A DNA stretch of 64,000 nt from Sandaracinus amylolyticus. GTDB taxonomy: Bacteria; Myxococcota_A; Polyangia; Polyangiales; Sandaracinaceae. Made by a program: the position numbers and the translations under genes. The stretch lies in contig NZ_CP070225.1 of assembly GCF_021631985.1 (NCBI RefSeq), positions 3,906,001 to 3,970,000 on the forward strand, read 5' to 3'. Position 1 is the stretch's first letter. Every line of letters begins with the position of its first letter. Below are positions 10,489-18,378 of this stretch, one piece after another. The notes beneath the pieces are model-generated. The model worked only from the letters and a program-made list of their open reading frames with translations, was not told the DNA's origin and made no database searches.

Positions 10489-11711
10489 GGCTCGCGCTCG
10501 CGCTGACGGCATGCGCGCTGAGCGCGTGCGTCACCGACGTCGCGATCACCGAGGCCGCGATCACCCGCGGTGCGCGCGACCCGCGCGACGAAGCGGTGGG
10601 CGCGCTCAGGATCCGCCGCGCGGTGTGCGGCGAGCCCGCGCAGCTGGTGTGCAGCGGCAGCCTGATCGCGCCGCGCGTCTTCCTGACTGCGGCCCACTGC
10701 GTCACCGATCTCACGAGCGGCATCCTGGGCCTCGACCAGCTCGAGGTCGTCTTCGGCGAGCACGTCGAGGGCGCGGGGATCGCGATCGTCGACGCGGCCG
10801 TGGCTGCGGATGACGACTTCGACCTCGCGCTCCTCGAGCTCGCCAGCGCACCGCCGATCGCGCCTCTCGCGCGCGGAGGGCCCGAGGGCGCGGAGCTGGG
10901 AGACGAGCTCCGGCTCGTCGGCTTCGGCCAGACCTCGCCGACCGACGGCGGTGGAGCGCGGCTCGGCGGCGCCGCCGTGCTCTCGGCGATCGACGCGACG
11001 ACGCTCCGGCTCGCGCCCGCGCCCAGCGTCGCGTGCGATCGCGACTCGGGCGGCGCGGTGCTCCGGCTCACGGGCGACGTCCCGACGCTGGTCGGGGTGA
11101 TCCGCTCCGGCGACGCGGCCTGCGCGAGCGTCACCGTCGCGACGCGCGTCGATGCGCAGGAGGACGCGTTCCTCGCGCCCTTCGTCGCCGCGGTCGGCGC
11201 GCTCGATCCCGAAGCGCGGCCCCCGCCCGACGTGACCGCGGACTTCTGCGCGGTGCCGTGCGCGATCGACGACGAGTGCCCCGCCGCGATGCGCTGCCTC
11301 CCGGATCGATCCGGTGCACGCCGCTGCGGCTACGCCGGCCTCGGGCCCGGAACGTTCGGCGAGCCGTGCGAGCGCGGCGTCGAGTGCGCGAGCGGCGCCT
11401 GCGCGGCGATCGGCACCGGCGACGAGCAGGACTGCCGCTGCTTCGTGCGATGCCCGACGCCCACCGCAGCGGCCGCGGCGAGCTGCTCCGTCCAGCCGTC
11501 GCGCTCCCGCGCGGGCGTGCTGATCGCGCTGTCGCTCCTCGCGCTGGTTGCGCGGCGGCGCCGCTACGCCGATCGCCGGAACTCGGTGGGGCTCTGGCCA
11601 TGCGCCCGGCGGAACGCGCGCACGAACGCGCCGACCGACGCGTACCCCACCCGATCGGCGATCGACGCCAGCCCTTCTTGCGTCGATCGCAGCAGGCACC
11701 CCGCCTTGTAG
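10485..11711 (+). CDS. Trypsin-like serine protease lipoprotein with MYXO-CTERM-like tail
   Basis: A chymotrypsin-fold protease. The signal peptide ends in lipobox LSAC (Cys15); the catalytic His is in LTAAHC (His71), Asp in DLALLEL (Asp113) and Ser in RDSGGA (Ser188). The usual G of GDSGG is replaced by R, with the triad retained. A Cys-rich region (about 255-325) follows, then Cys334 and SRSRAGVLIALSLLALVARRRR split as a hydrophobic helix plus Arg run ending at residue 360, like MYXO-CTERM sorting tails. The frame continues 48 more codons and overlaps the 3' end of the convergent araC-type gene by 148 bp, as if the original stop was lost. It is coupled by ATGA to the foldase upstream. Confidence 0.85.
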   Translation: MRLALALTACALSACVTDVAITEAAITRGARDPRDEAVGALRIRRAVCGEPAQLVCSGSLIAPRVFLTAAHCVTDLTSGILGLDQLEVVFGEHVEGAGIAIVDAAVAADDDFDLALLELASAPPIAPLARGGPEGAELGDELRLVGFGQTSPTDGGGARLGGAAVLSAIDATTLRLAPAPSVACDRDSGGAVLRLTGDVPTLVGVIRSGDAACASVTVATRVDAQEDAFLAPFVAAVGALDPEARPPPDVTADFCAVPCAIDDECPAAMRCLPDRSGARRCGYAGLGPGTFGEPCERGVECASGACAAIGTGDEQDCRCFVRCPTPTAAAAASCSVQPSRSRAGVLIALSLLALVARRRRYADRRNSVGLWPCARRNARTNAPTDAYPTRSAIDASPSCVDRSRHPAL

Positions 11712-12514
11712 AGGCGCCATCGCGTCAGGTACGCGAGCGGGGCCTCTCCGACGTGCTCGCGGAAGCGCAGCGCGAACGCGGAGCGCGACATGCCCGCGAG
11801 CTCCGCGAGCGACTCGACCGACCACGGGCGCTCGAGATCGGCGTGCATCGCGCGGAGCGCCGGACCGAGGCGCACATCGGCGAGCGCGCCGAGCCAGCGC
11901 AGCTCGTTGCCACGACCGGCCGCGTGGTGCGCTCGGATCATCTGCACGAGCACGAGATCCGCGAGTCGGCTCACGACGATCGGCGAACCGACGCCCGGCG
12001 TGCTCGTCTCGGCCGCGAGCAGATCGAGCGTCGCGCGCAGCGCGGTGGCCTCCGCGCCGTCGGTCGCGACGCAGAGCACGCGCGGCAAGAGATCGACGAG
12101 CGGCGTGCTCCCCCACGCGTCGAGCTCGAACCATCCGCACACGACCGACGTCGCCGGGCCGCCGCCGCCGTGCTCGACGACGTTGCCGACCTTGCGCGCG
12201 ACGAGCTCCGAGCACGGCACCGCGCGGGTGTTGCGCGCGTCGCGCAGCGCGAAGGTCGCGTCCGACGCGACGAGGAAGCAGTCGCCGGCGCGCAGCGCGA
12301 GCGGCCGTTCCTCGCCCGCGACGCTCAGCCAACAGCTCCCTCGCACCACCATCCCGAACTTCGCGTGCGCCGGCCCGCGGAAGTCCACGCCCCACGGCGC
12401 GGTCGCATCGAGACGGAAGTAGATCGCGCTGCGCACCCGCATCGCGCTCAGCACCTCGGTCACGGGGTCCAGCACGTCGAGACGGACGGATCGATCTTCG
12501 GGCGTTCTGGTCAC
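11564..12514 (-). CDS. AraC family transcriptional regulator, cupin sensor type
   Basis: A 316-residue regulator. Residues 20-195 form a cupin-like beta barrel (APWGVDFRGPAHAKFGMVVR, then LALRAGDCFLVAS), the effector domain of the AraC_binding/Cupin_6 branch. Residues 210-316 are the double helix-turn-helix: MHADLERPWSVESLAELAGM and SIADRVGYASVGAFVRAFRR, followed by GQSPTEFRR. In this branch the regulator commonly controls a divergent oxidoreductase gene, and here an NmrA-like reductase starts 70 bp away on the other strand. The start is GTG at 12514. The last 148 bp overlap the extended frame of the protease gene at 10485. Confidence 0.93.
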   Translation of the reverse strand: MTRTPEDRSVRLDVLDPVTEVLSAMRVRSAIYFRLDATAPWGVDFRGPAHAKFGMVVRGSCWLSVAGEERPLALRAGDCFLVASDATFALRDARNTRAVPCSELVARKVGNVVEHGGGGPATSVVCGWFELDAWGSTPLVDLLPRVLCVATDGAEATALRATLDLLAAETSTPGVGSPIVVSRLADLVLVQMIRAHHAAGRGNELRWLGALADVRLGPALRAMHADLERPWSVESLAELAGMSRSAFALRFREHVGEAPLAYLTRWRLYKAGCLLRSTQEGLASIADRVGYASVGAFVRAFRRAHGQSPTEFRRSA

Positions 12515-12584
12515 TGTGCGTCCCGATCCGGAGTTCTAGGTTGGCCTTCGAGCGCGCGCCAATGCGCGCCGAAGGAGGCCCTCC

Positions 12585-13436
12585 ATGATCCTCGTGACCG
12601 GTGCGAACGGCACCATCGGAAGCCACGTCGTCCCTCGTCTGCTCGCCCGCGGAGAGCGCGTGCGCGCGCTGGTGCGCGATGCCGCGAGAGCCGCGAAGCT
12701 CGGACCCGACGTCGAGATCGTCGTCGGCGATCTCACGCGCCCCGAGACGCTCGATCGCGCGTTCGCGCGCGTCGACCGCGTGTTCCTCGCGACCACGGGG
12801 AGCGATCTCCCGCAGCAGGAGGCGAACGCGATCGCCGCGGCGGAGCGCGCGGGCGTCGGCCACGTCGTGAAGCTCTCGGTGATGATGCCCGAGGGCACAC
12901 CGAGGATCGGATCCGCGAGCTGGCACGAGGCGAGCGAGCGCACGCTGCGCGCATCGCGGCTCGCGTGGACGATGCTCCGCGGCGGCAACTTCGCGAGCAA
13001 CGCGCTCGCGTTCGCCGATCCCACGAGCCCGCTCGCGTCGGTGTTCGCGCTCGCCGGCGACGGCGGGCTCGCCCACGTGGATCCTCGCGACATCGCCGAC
13101 GTCGCGGTGCTCGCGCTCACGTCGGGCAGCGCGCACCACGGGCGCGTCTACGACCTCACCGGCGCGACGCCGCTCAGCTACCGCGAGGTCGTGCGCATCC
13201 TCGCGTCGATCACCGGCAAGCCGATCGTGCTGCGCGAGCGACCGCCCGCGGAGATCCGCGCCGAGCTCCTCGCGGGCGGCTTCCCCGCGGATCTCGCGAA
13301 CGCGTTCGTCGGCGCGATGTCGGCCGTCCGCGAGGGCGTGTGGGATCACGTCTCGCCCGACGTCGAGCGACTGCTCGGCCGTCCCCCGCGCGCGTTCGAG
13401 GAGTGGGCGCGCGATCACGCGCATTTCTTCGCGTGA
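12585..13436 (+). CDS. NmrA-like NAD(P)-binding reductase/sensor
   Basis: A 283-residue atypical short-chain reductase with N-terminal MILVTGANGTIGSHVV, carrying the GxxGxxG dinucleotide motif at residues 7-13, then an Arg-rich cofactor region (ALVRDAARA) that suggests NADP. Residues VVGDLTRPETLDRAF and HVVKLSVMMPEG follow the NmrA/QOR2 pattern, and the Tyr-x-x-x-Lys of classical SDRs is absent. Such proteins are NAD(P)H-quinone reductases or redox sensors. A strong AAGGAGG (12572-12578) precedes the ATG. The gene is divergent from the AraC-type regulator and is its probable target. The TetR gene follows 51 bp downstream but has its own control site. Confidence 0.9.
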   Translation: MILVTGANGTIGSHVVPRLLARGERVRALVRDAARAAKLGPDVEIVVGDLTRPETLDRAFARVDRVFLATTGSDLPQQEANAIAAAERAGVGHVVKLSVMMPEGTPRIGSASWHEASERTLRASRLAWTMLRGGNFASNALAFADPTSPLASVFALAGDGGLAHVDPRDIADVAVLALTSGSAHHGRVYDLTGATPLSYREVVRILASITGKPIVLRERPPAEIRAELLAGGFPADLANAFVGAMSAVREGVWDHVSPDVERLLGRPPRAFEEWARDHAHFFA

Positions 13437-13455
13437 TCGGATCTCGCTTGCACGA

Positions 13456-13487
13456 GTGACCGCCCGGTCATATGACTGGTCGGTCAC
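13456..13487. promoter_or_regulatory. 32-bp palindromic operator, probable TetR autoregulatory site
   Basis: A near-perfect inverted repeat ending at the base before the TetR ATG. The left half begins GTGACCG and the right half ends CGGTCAC, with GGTCA-TATGAC in the middle; only two of sixteen base pairs mismatch. A plausible sigma-70 promoter overlaps it: TTGCAC at 13448-13453 and TATGAC at 13471-13476, with 17 bp between. Binding of a dimer pair would cover the -10 element and transcription start, so repression is the simplest reading. Placement next to a TetR gene supports autoregulation (inference). Confidence 0.75.
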
Positions 13488-14147
13488 ATGCCGACGCCCA
13501 CGTTTTTCCGACTGCCCGACGAGAAGCGCGAGCGCTTCGTCGAAGAGGCGATCAACGAGTTCGCCGATCGCAGCTACGCCGAGGCGTCGCTCTCGCAGAT
13601 CGTGAAGCGCATCGGGATCGCGAAGGGCAGCGTCTACCAGTACTTCGCGGACAAGCTCGATCTGTATCGCTGGCTGCTGACCGAGGAAGTGCCTCGGCGG
13701 CGCCGCGAATTCGTGGGCGTGATCGACGACGCCGACGCCGACTTCTGGGCCGCGCTCGAGACGCAGATCGAGCGCGGCATGGCGTTCCTGGTCGAGCACC
13801 CGAAGCTCGCGCGCATCACCGCCGCCGCCGCCGATCCCACCGCGCACGAAGAGGTGCGCGGCCTCCATCGCGCGGTGTGCCAGGCGGGCGAGGCCGAGCT
13901 CGAGCGATCCCTGGAGCGGGGCATCCGCCGCGGCGCGATCTCGAAGGACGTCGATCCGAAGATCGCGGTGCACTTCGTCACGGCGATCACCGGGCCCGGC
14001 CTCACCAACGTCGTGCTGCAGGAGCTCGGCGCGGACCTCCACGAGATCCTCGCGTCCGACGAGCTGCGACGAAGGCTCGATCCTCGACGGCGTCGCCGCC
14101 TCGCGAAGCAAGCGCTGCTGCTGATCCAGCGCGGCCTCGGCGCGTAA
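13488..14147 (+). CDS. TetR family transcriptional regulator
   Basis: A 219-residue regulator. The N-terminal helix-turn-helix is clear: RERFVEEAINEFADRSYAEA, SLSQIVKRIGIAKGSVYQYF, ADKLDLYRWLL. The remaining residues form the helical ligand-binding and dimer domain, with a C-terminus of the TetR_C type typical of regulators of lipid or alcohol dehydrogenase genes. The ATG follows directly after the palindrome at 13456-13487, so the mRNA leader is likely very short or absent. The SDR gene at 14246 is 98 bp downstream on the same strand and may share regulation. The ligand is unknown. Confidence 0.95.
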   Translation: MPTPTFFRLPDEKRERFVEEAINEFADRSYAEASLSQIVKRIGIAKGSVYQYFADKLDLYRWLLTEEVPRRRREFVGVIDDADADFWAALETQIERGMAFLVEHPKLARITAAAADPTAHEEVRGLHRAVCQAGEAELERSLERGIRRGAISKDVDPKIAVHFVTAITGPGLTNVVLQELGADLHEILASDELRRRLDPRRRRRLAKQALLLIQRGLGA

Positions 14148-14176
14148 CCGCGCCCCCCACTCAACGACCTCTCGGA

Positions 14177-14191
14177 CCGCCGGACCGGCGG
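14177..14191. repeat. Short GC palindrome between tetR-type and SDR genes
   Basis: CCGCCGG, one A, then CCGGCGG: a perfect 7-bp inverted repeat. It lies 29 bp after the TetR stop and about 55 bp before the SDR start. No U-run follows, so it is weak as a terminator. It could be an mRNA hairpin that separates the two genes or a second, weaker regulator site; it shares only GACCG with the 13456-13487 operator. Confidence 0.35.
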
Positions 14192-14245
14192 CAATGGAGC
14201 CGTCCGTCCGTCGTGTCCGCGAGAACCGAAAGGAACGATCCGAAC

Positions 14246-15010
14246 ATGCTGAGCTACGACTTCTCCGGCCGCGTCGCGCTCGTCACCGGAGGCACGTCGG
14301 GCATCGGTCGCGCGACCGCCCTCGCCTTCGCGCGTGCCGGCGCCGACGTGGTGATCGCGGCGCGCGACGAGGCGCGCAGCACCGAGGTGCTCACCGAGCT
14401 CGAGGAGCACCGCGTGCGCGCGCTCTTCACGCGCATGGACGTGCGCGACGCGGCCTCGATCGCACGCGCGATCGAGACCATCGCTGCGCGCTTCGGGCGC
14501 CTCGACTTCGCGATCAACAACGCGGGCGCGGGCGGCGACATGCAGCCGCTCGAGACCGCCGATCAGGCGATCTGGGACGACACGATGGCGATCAACGCGC
14601 GCGGCACCTGGCTCGCGATGCGCCACGAGATCCCGCTGATGCTGAAGACCGGCGGGGGCGCGATCGTGAACGCGAGCTCGATCTACGGCATCGCGGGCAA
14701 GCCCGCGCACCACGCGTACGTCGCGTCGAAGCACGCGGTGCTCGGCCTCACGAAGTCGGTCGCGCTCGAGTACGCGTCGCGCGGCATCCGCGTGAACGCG
14801 CTCTGCGCCGGCGTCACGCGCACCCCCGCGATGCGCGCCGCCGAGAGCGTGGTGCCCGAGATCGTGAAGGCGCTCGTCGCGCAGCACCCGATGGGCCGCA
14901 TGGCGAGCGAAGAGGAGGTCGCGGCGGCCGCGGTGTGGCTCTGCTCGGAGGGCGCGGGCTTCGTCACCGGCGCACCGCTCCACGTCGACGGCGGCTTCCT
15001 CGCCGCGTGA
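14246..15010 (+). CDS. Short-chain dehydrogenase/reductase (classical SDR)
   Basis: A 254-residue classical SDR. Motifs in order: TGGTSGIG cofactor site (about 15-22), NNAG (about 91-94), the catalytic Ser in NASSIYG, Tyr in HHAYVASKHAV with Lys four residues later (YxxxK), and a C-terminal GFVTGAPLHVDGGF. All catalytic residues are present. IAARDE after the second strand favours NADP but is not decisive. The substrate is unknown; close relatives act on sugars, steroids or 3-oxoacyl groups. AAGGAA lies upstream of the ATG. It follows the TetR gene and is a natural candidate target of that regulator. It abuts the convergent S41-type gene. Confidence 0.93.
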   Translation: MLSYDFSGRVALVTGGTSGIGRATALAFARAGADVVIAARDEARSTEVLTELEEHRVRALFTRMDVRDAASIARAIETIAARFGRLDFAINNAGAGGDMQPLETADQAIWDDTMAINARGTWLAMRHEIPLMLKTGGGAIVNASSIYGIAGKPAHHAYVASKHAVLGLTKSVALEYASRGIRVNALCAGVTRTPAMRAAESVVPEIVKALVAQHPMGRMASEEEVAAAAVWLCSEGAGFVTGAPLHVDGGFLAA

Positions 15011-16417
15011 TCAGAGCGCGTCGAGGTAGGGATCGGCGCCCGCGAGGAAGTGCGACTCGTCGTAGCGGACGAGGCGCGCCGGGACGTGCCCGCGTCCAGC
15101 CTCGCAGCCCGCGACCTCGACGTGCGTCAGCTCGATGATCGACGTCAGCACCGCGACACCGAGCGCAGGCGTCGTGTAGAGCACCGGCATCTCGCCGACG
15201 TGGCGCCCGCACTCGCCGCCGGTCTCCTCGCCGATCAGCTCGGCGTCGGGGCGGAACGCGCGCAGCGCGGTGATCATCTCGACCGCCGCCGAATTCGTGT
15301 GCCCGTCGACGAACGCGACGACGCGACCGCGATGTCCCGCGCCGTGCGGCGTCATCATCGACGCGAGGGGATCCCCCTCGTGGACGAAGCGCCCTTCCTC
15401 GTCCGGCGCGCCGGGGAACAAGCTGGGGAGCGCCTCTTCGGGCACGTACGGGAACGACACCTGCGCGCGGTGGGCGTCGGGGATGCGCGTGACGCGTGTC
15501 TCCATGCGCGCCCACTGCGCGTAGGCTCGCCCGAGCACGTGGTTGAGCACCGCGATGCCGTGCGTGCGCAGGCCGCCCTCGTTGCCGCGCACGTCGAGCA
15601 CCAGCGTCGAGTCGGGATCGATCGTCGCGAAGATCGCGTCGACGCGGCGCAGGTACTCGTCCTGATCCGCGATGCCGAACGCCGGCAGGCGCAGCAACAC
15701 CGTGGTGTCGTCGATCGCGACCACGAAGGGCCACGGCTGCGCCTCGGTCGAGCGTGGTCCCCACACCGGCGCGGACCGCCGCGCGTCGGCGAGCGTCGCG
15801 AGTACGTCGCGATCGACGCCCTCGAGCTCGACGTCGCGCTCGGTGCCGTCGGGCTCGCGGACCCGCACGACGTAGGTCTCGCGGGTCCCGCGCGCGACGT
15901 GGAAGTGACGGGCGAACGCGCGCTCGAGCGCGGCGCGTCGCGCGCTCTCGTGCGTCCCGTCGGCCAGCACCATGCCCTCGAGCTCGCTCCAGAGCGCCTC
16001 GATCGGCTCGCCATCGATCGCGAGGAGCACCGTGCCGTGCGGCAGCTCGGGCGACGACGCGTCGACGAAGAACGTAGCCCCCGCGCGCTTCGGCAGGAGC
16101 GGCAGGAGCGAGAGCGGGCCCGTCTGGAACGTCGGCAGCGCGATCGCGACGTGCCCGTCGTGGAGCTGCGCGAGCACGCGGTGCATCGCACGACCGAGCT
16201 CGACGTCGGTCGCGTCCTCGAGCTCTTCGAGGTGCGCGGCTTCGTCCTCGACCAGCGCGTCGAACGTTTCGTCGTCGACGTAGGCGTGCGGACGTGGGTG
16301 CACGTCGAGCACGAAGCGCGCGAGGGCGCGCAGATCGCTCGCGGCGCTCGGTGGCGGCCCGCTCGCCCCGCACGACGCGAGCGCCATCGCGAGCACGACG
16401 AGCGCGACGTGCCGCAT
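15011..16417 (-). CDS. S41-type peptidase-like lipoprotein
   Basis: A 468-residue exported protein with signal peptide and lipobox LASC (Cys16). The N-terminal helical region (DLRALARFVLDVHPRPHAYV), HRVLAQLHDGHVAI, a degenerate PDZ-like segment (GTVLLAIDGEPI), and a C-terminal catalytic domain (STLVLDVRGNEGG, then VVAFVDGHTNSAAVEMITAL) follow the order of tail-specific S41 proteases. The Ser in the NSAA segment sits where the nucleophile is expected; I cannot confirm the Lys. It is likely a periplasmic or outer-membrane-attached processing protease. The stop abuts that of the SDR gene. The serine acetyltransferase is 3 bp upstream on the same strand, so both may share a transcript. Confidence 0.85.
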   Translation of the reverse strand: MRHVALVVLAMALASCGASGPPPSAASDLRALARFVLDVHPRPHAYVDDETFDALVEDEAAHLEELEDATDVELGRAMHRVLAQLHDGHVAIALPTFQTGPLSLLPLLPKRAGATFFVDASSPELPHGTVLLAIDGEPIEALWSELEGMVLADGTHESARRAALERAFARHFHVARGTRETYVVRVREPDGTERDVELEGVDRDVLATLADARRSAPVWGPRSTEAQPWPFVVAIDDTTVLLRLPAFGIADQDEYLRRVDAIFATIDPDSTLVLDVRGNEGGLRTHGIAVLNHVLGRAYAQWARMETRVTRIPDAHRAQVSFPYVPEEALPSLFPGAPDEEGRFVHEGDPLASMMTPHGAGHRGRVVAFVDGHTNSAAVEMITALRAFRPDAELIGEETGGECGRHVGEMPVLYTTPALGVAVLTSIIELTHVEVAGCEAGRGHVPARLVRYDESHFLAGADPYLDAL

Positions 16418-16420
16418 CGA

Positions 16421-17323
16421 TCAGGTCTCTTCGGGCTCGCTCTTGCCGCGGCCGAAGACCTTCGATCCCGGGGGGACGCTCTTCGTGAGCCACACGTTGC
16501 CGCCGATCACCGAGCCGCGACCGATCACCGTGTCGCCGCCGAGGATCGTCGCGCCCGAGTAGATCGTGACCTCGTCCTCGATCGTCGGGTGGCGCTTCTT
16601 GCCGGGCGCGTCCTCGCGGTTCGGCACGCTCAGCGCGCCGAGCGTGACGTTCTGATAGAGCTTCACGTCGTTGCCGATCACCGCCGTCTCGCCGATGACG
16701 ACGCCGGTGCCGTGATCGATGAAGAACCGCTCGCCGATGCGCGCGCCCGGGCTGATGTCGATGCCCGTCCGCGCGTGCGCGTGCTCGGTGAGGATGCGCG
16801 GCAGCATCGGCACGCCCGCGCCGCTCAGCCGATGCGCGATGCGATACGCGGTCACGGCCTCGATCGACGGATAGCTGAAGACGATCTCCTCGATGTTCTT
16901 CGCCGCGGGATCTCCGTCGTACGCCGCGCGCACGTCGCCGTTGAGCGTGCGCCGCAGAGCAGGGAGATCGCGGAAGAGCCCGAGCACGACGGCCTCGCCC
17001 GAGCCCGCGGGCAGCACACGATCGGTGCGGCCCATCCAGTGATCGTAGGTGAGCGCGCGCTCGATCTGCTCGACGAGCAGCTGATGCGCAGCGTGCAGGT
17101 GGGTCGCGATCGCGTGCCGCAGCGAGTCGCGGTGGAGCCCGCGCGTGGCGTAGAACCCCATGAAGAGCACGGGCTTGAGGTGATCGAGCGCCTCGATCAC
17201 CGCGCGCTTGCTGGGAAGCGCGGCGCTCTCGAGGTTGTCGATCTCGAGCTCACCGGTGTAGCTCGCGACCACTCCGTCGATCGCATCCTCGAGCTCGCGG
17301 TAGCGCTTGGGGTCGGCACGCAT
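16421..17323 (-). CDS. cysE: Serine O-acetyltransferase, EpsC type
   Basis: A 300-residue acetyltransferase that makes O-acetylserine from serine and acetyl-CoA, the first step of cysteine synthesis. The N-terminal half is helical; the C-terminal half is a left-handed beta helix with hexapeptide repeats: GARIGERFFIDHGTGVVIGE, AVIGNDVKLYQNVTLGALS, then VTIYSGATILGGDTVIGRGS. The HGTGVVIGE segment is the SAT active-site region. Length and the N-terminal extension match the EpsC subfamily. It is divergent from cysM with 53 bp between starts, so two cysteine genes share one control region. The ATG at 17323 was chosen because residues further upstream run into the shared intergenic region. Confidence 0.93.
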   Translation of the reverse strand: MRADPKRYRELEDAIDGVVASYTGELEIDNLESAALPSKRAVIEALDHLKPVLFMGFYATRGLHRDSLRHAIATHLHAAHQLLVEQIERALTYDHWMGRTDRVLPAGSGEAVVLGLFRDLPALRRTLNGDVRAAYDGDPAAKNIEEIVFSYPSIEAVTAYRIAHRLSGAGVPMLPRILTEHAHARTGIDISPGARIGERFFIDHGTGVVIGETAVIGNDVKLYQNVTLGALSVPNREDAPGKKRHPTIEDEVTIYSGATILGGDTVIGRGSVIGGNVWLTKSVPPGSKVFGRGKSEPEET

Positions 17324-17335
17324 ACTTCGGAATCG

Positions 17336-17348
17336 AGCTAACGTAGCT
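17336..17348. promoter_or_regulatory. Small palindrome in the cysE/cysM divergent region
   Basis: AGCTA, ACG, TAGCT: 5-bp arms around a 3-bp centre, almost midway between the two divergent starts (17323 and 17377). A shared operator for a cysteine or sulfur regulator is possible but the arms are short and could arise by chance. Confidence 0.25.
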
Positions 17349-17376
17349 GGCGACGAGGAGCGCGGCGAGCGGCGAA

Positions 17377-18285
17377 ATGGACGTGAAGTCGATCCTGGAT
17401 CGAGTCGGGAACACACCCCTGGTGATGCTGGAGACCGGCGTCGATCGCGCGGGCATCCGGCTGCTCGGCAAGCTCGAGGGGAACAACCCGGGCGGCAGCG
17501 TGAAGGATCGCCCGGCGCGATCGATGATCCTGCGCGCCGAGGCGCGCGGTGATCTGCGCCCGGGCATGAAGCTCATCGAGCCCACGAGCGGGAACACCGG
17601 CATCGCGCTCGCGATGATCGCAGCCGCGCGCGGCTACGCGATCGAGCTCGTGATGCCCGCGAACGCGACCGCGGAGCGCGTGAAGCAGATGCGCGCGCTC
17701 GGCGCGACGGTGATCCTCACGCCGGCCGACGCGGGCATGGAGGGCGCGATCGATCACGCGCGCGAGAAGGTCGCGACCGGCGGCTATCTGATGCTCGACC
17801 AGTTCGGCAACGCCGACAATTGGCGCGCGCACTACGAGTCGACGGGCCCGGAGATCTGGCGCGACACCGACGGCACCATCACGCACTTCGTGAGCTCGAT
17901 GGGCACGACGGGCACGATCATGGGCACGTCGCGCTACCTGAAGGAGCAGCGCGAGAGCGTGCAGATCGTCGGGTGTCAGCCCACCGAGGGCTCGAGCATC
18001 CCGGGGATCCGCCGCTGGCCGATCGAGTACCTGCCGAAGATCTACGAGCCCGAGCGGGTCGATCGTGTGATCGACGTGGAGCAGCGCGACGCCGAGCACA
18101 CCGCGCGCACGCTCGCGCGGCGCGAGGGCGTGTTCGTCGGCGTCAGCTCGGGCGGCGCGGTGTGGGCGGCGCGCCAGGTGTGCGCGGAGCTCGCGCGCGA
18201 GGGACGCGACGGCGTCGTCGTGTGCATCCTCTGCGATCGCGGCGATCGCTACCTGTCGTCCCCGCTCTTCGAGCACCAGGACTGA
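17377..18285 (+). CDS. cysM: Cysteine synthase B (O-acetylserine sulfhydrylase)
   Basis: A 302-residue PLP enzyme that converts O-acetylserine and sulfide (or thiosulfate) to cysteine. PLP is bound at Lys43 in NPGGSVKDRPA; the phosphate/substrate loop is PTSGNTG (69-75); the glycine-rich PLP phosphate loop is SSMGTTGTIMG; and the C-terminal SSGGAVWAA is conserved. The NNPGGSVKDRP context and IPGIRRWPIEYLP in place of the CysK loop favour CysM. It lies divergent from the serine acetyltransferase and supplies the second step of the same pathway. GAGGAG stands upstream of the ATG. A conserved 3' element starts 9 bp after the stop (see 18294-18364). Confidence 0.95.
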   Translation: MDVKSILDRVGNTPLVMLETGVDRAGIRLLGKLEGNNPGGSVKDRPARSMILRAEARGDLRPGMKLIEPTSGNTGIALAMIAAARGYAIELVMPANATAERVKQMRALGATVILTPADAGMEGAIDHAREKVATGGYLMLDQFGNADNWRAHYESTGPEIWRDTDGTITHFVSSMGTTGTIMGTSRYLKEQRESVQIVGCQPTEGSSIPGIRRWPIEYLPKIYEPERVDRVIDVEQRDAEHTARTLARREGVFVGVSSGGAVWAARQVCAELAREGRDGVVVCILCDRGDRYLSSPLFEHQD

Positions 18286-18293
18286 GTCTGCCG

Positions 18294-18364
18294 AGTGCTC
18301 GTCCGCACGTCCCGCACGGGAGCGCGCGGACGCTAGGGACGGGCGGGCGAGCCGATTTTTCGAC
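18294..18364 (+). repeat. 3' element copy A (inverted partner at 20039-20117)
   Basis: About 70 bp directly after the cysM stop. It can fold as GTCCGC...GCGGAC with an inner CCCG-CA-CGGG, then CTAGGGACGGGCGGGC and GAGCCGATTTTT. The same sequence, in opposite orientation and with few differences, lies downstream of the SUI1-type gene at 20129. A GC-rich fold followed by a T-run in the sense direction looks terminator-like, but the length and conservation of the two copies argue for a dispersed repeat. Confidence 0.65.
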
Positions 18365-18378
18365 AGTCTTCGAGCACG

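Noticed and set aside
9480-14111. A 1543-codon open frame on the minus strand and similarly long frames elsewhere
   Set aside because: They run through several confirmed genes on the other strand with Arg/Ala/Gly-rich composition and no domain; high GC leaves few stops.
18294-18364. Element A as a simple cysM terminator only
   Set aside because: The ~70-bp length, the inverted copy at 20039-20117 and the related short copy at 55953 exceed what one terminator explains, though a terminator function is not excluded.
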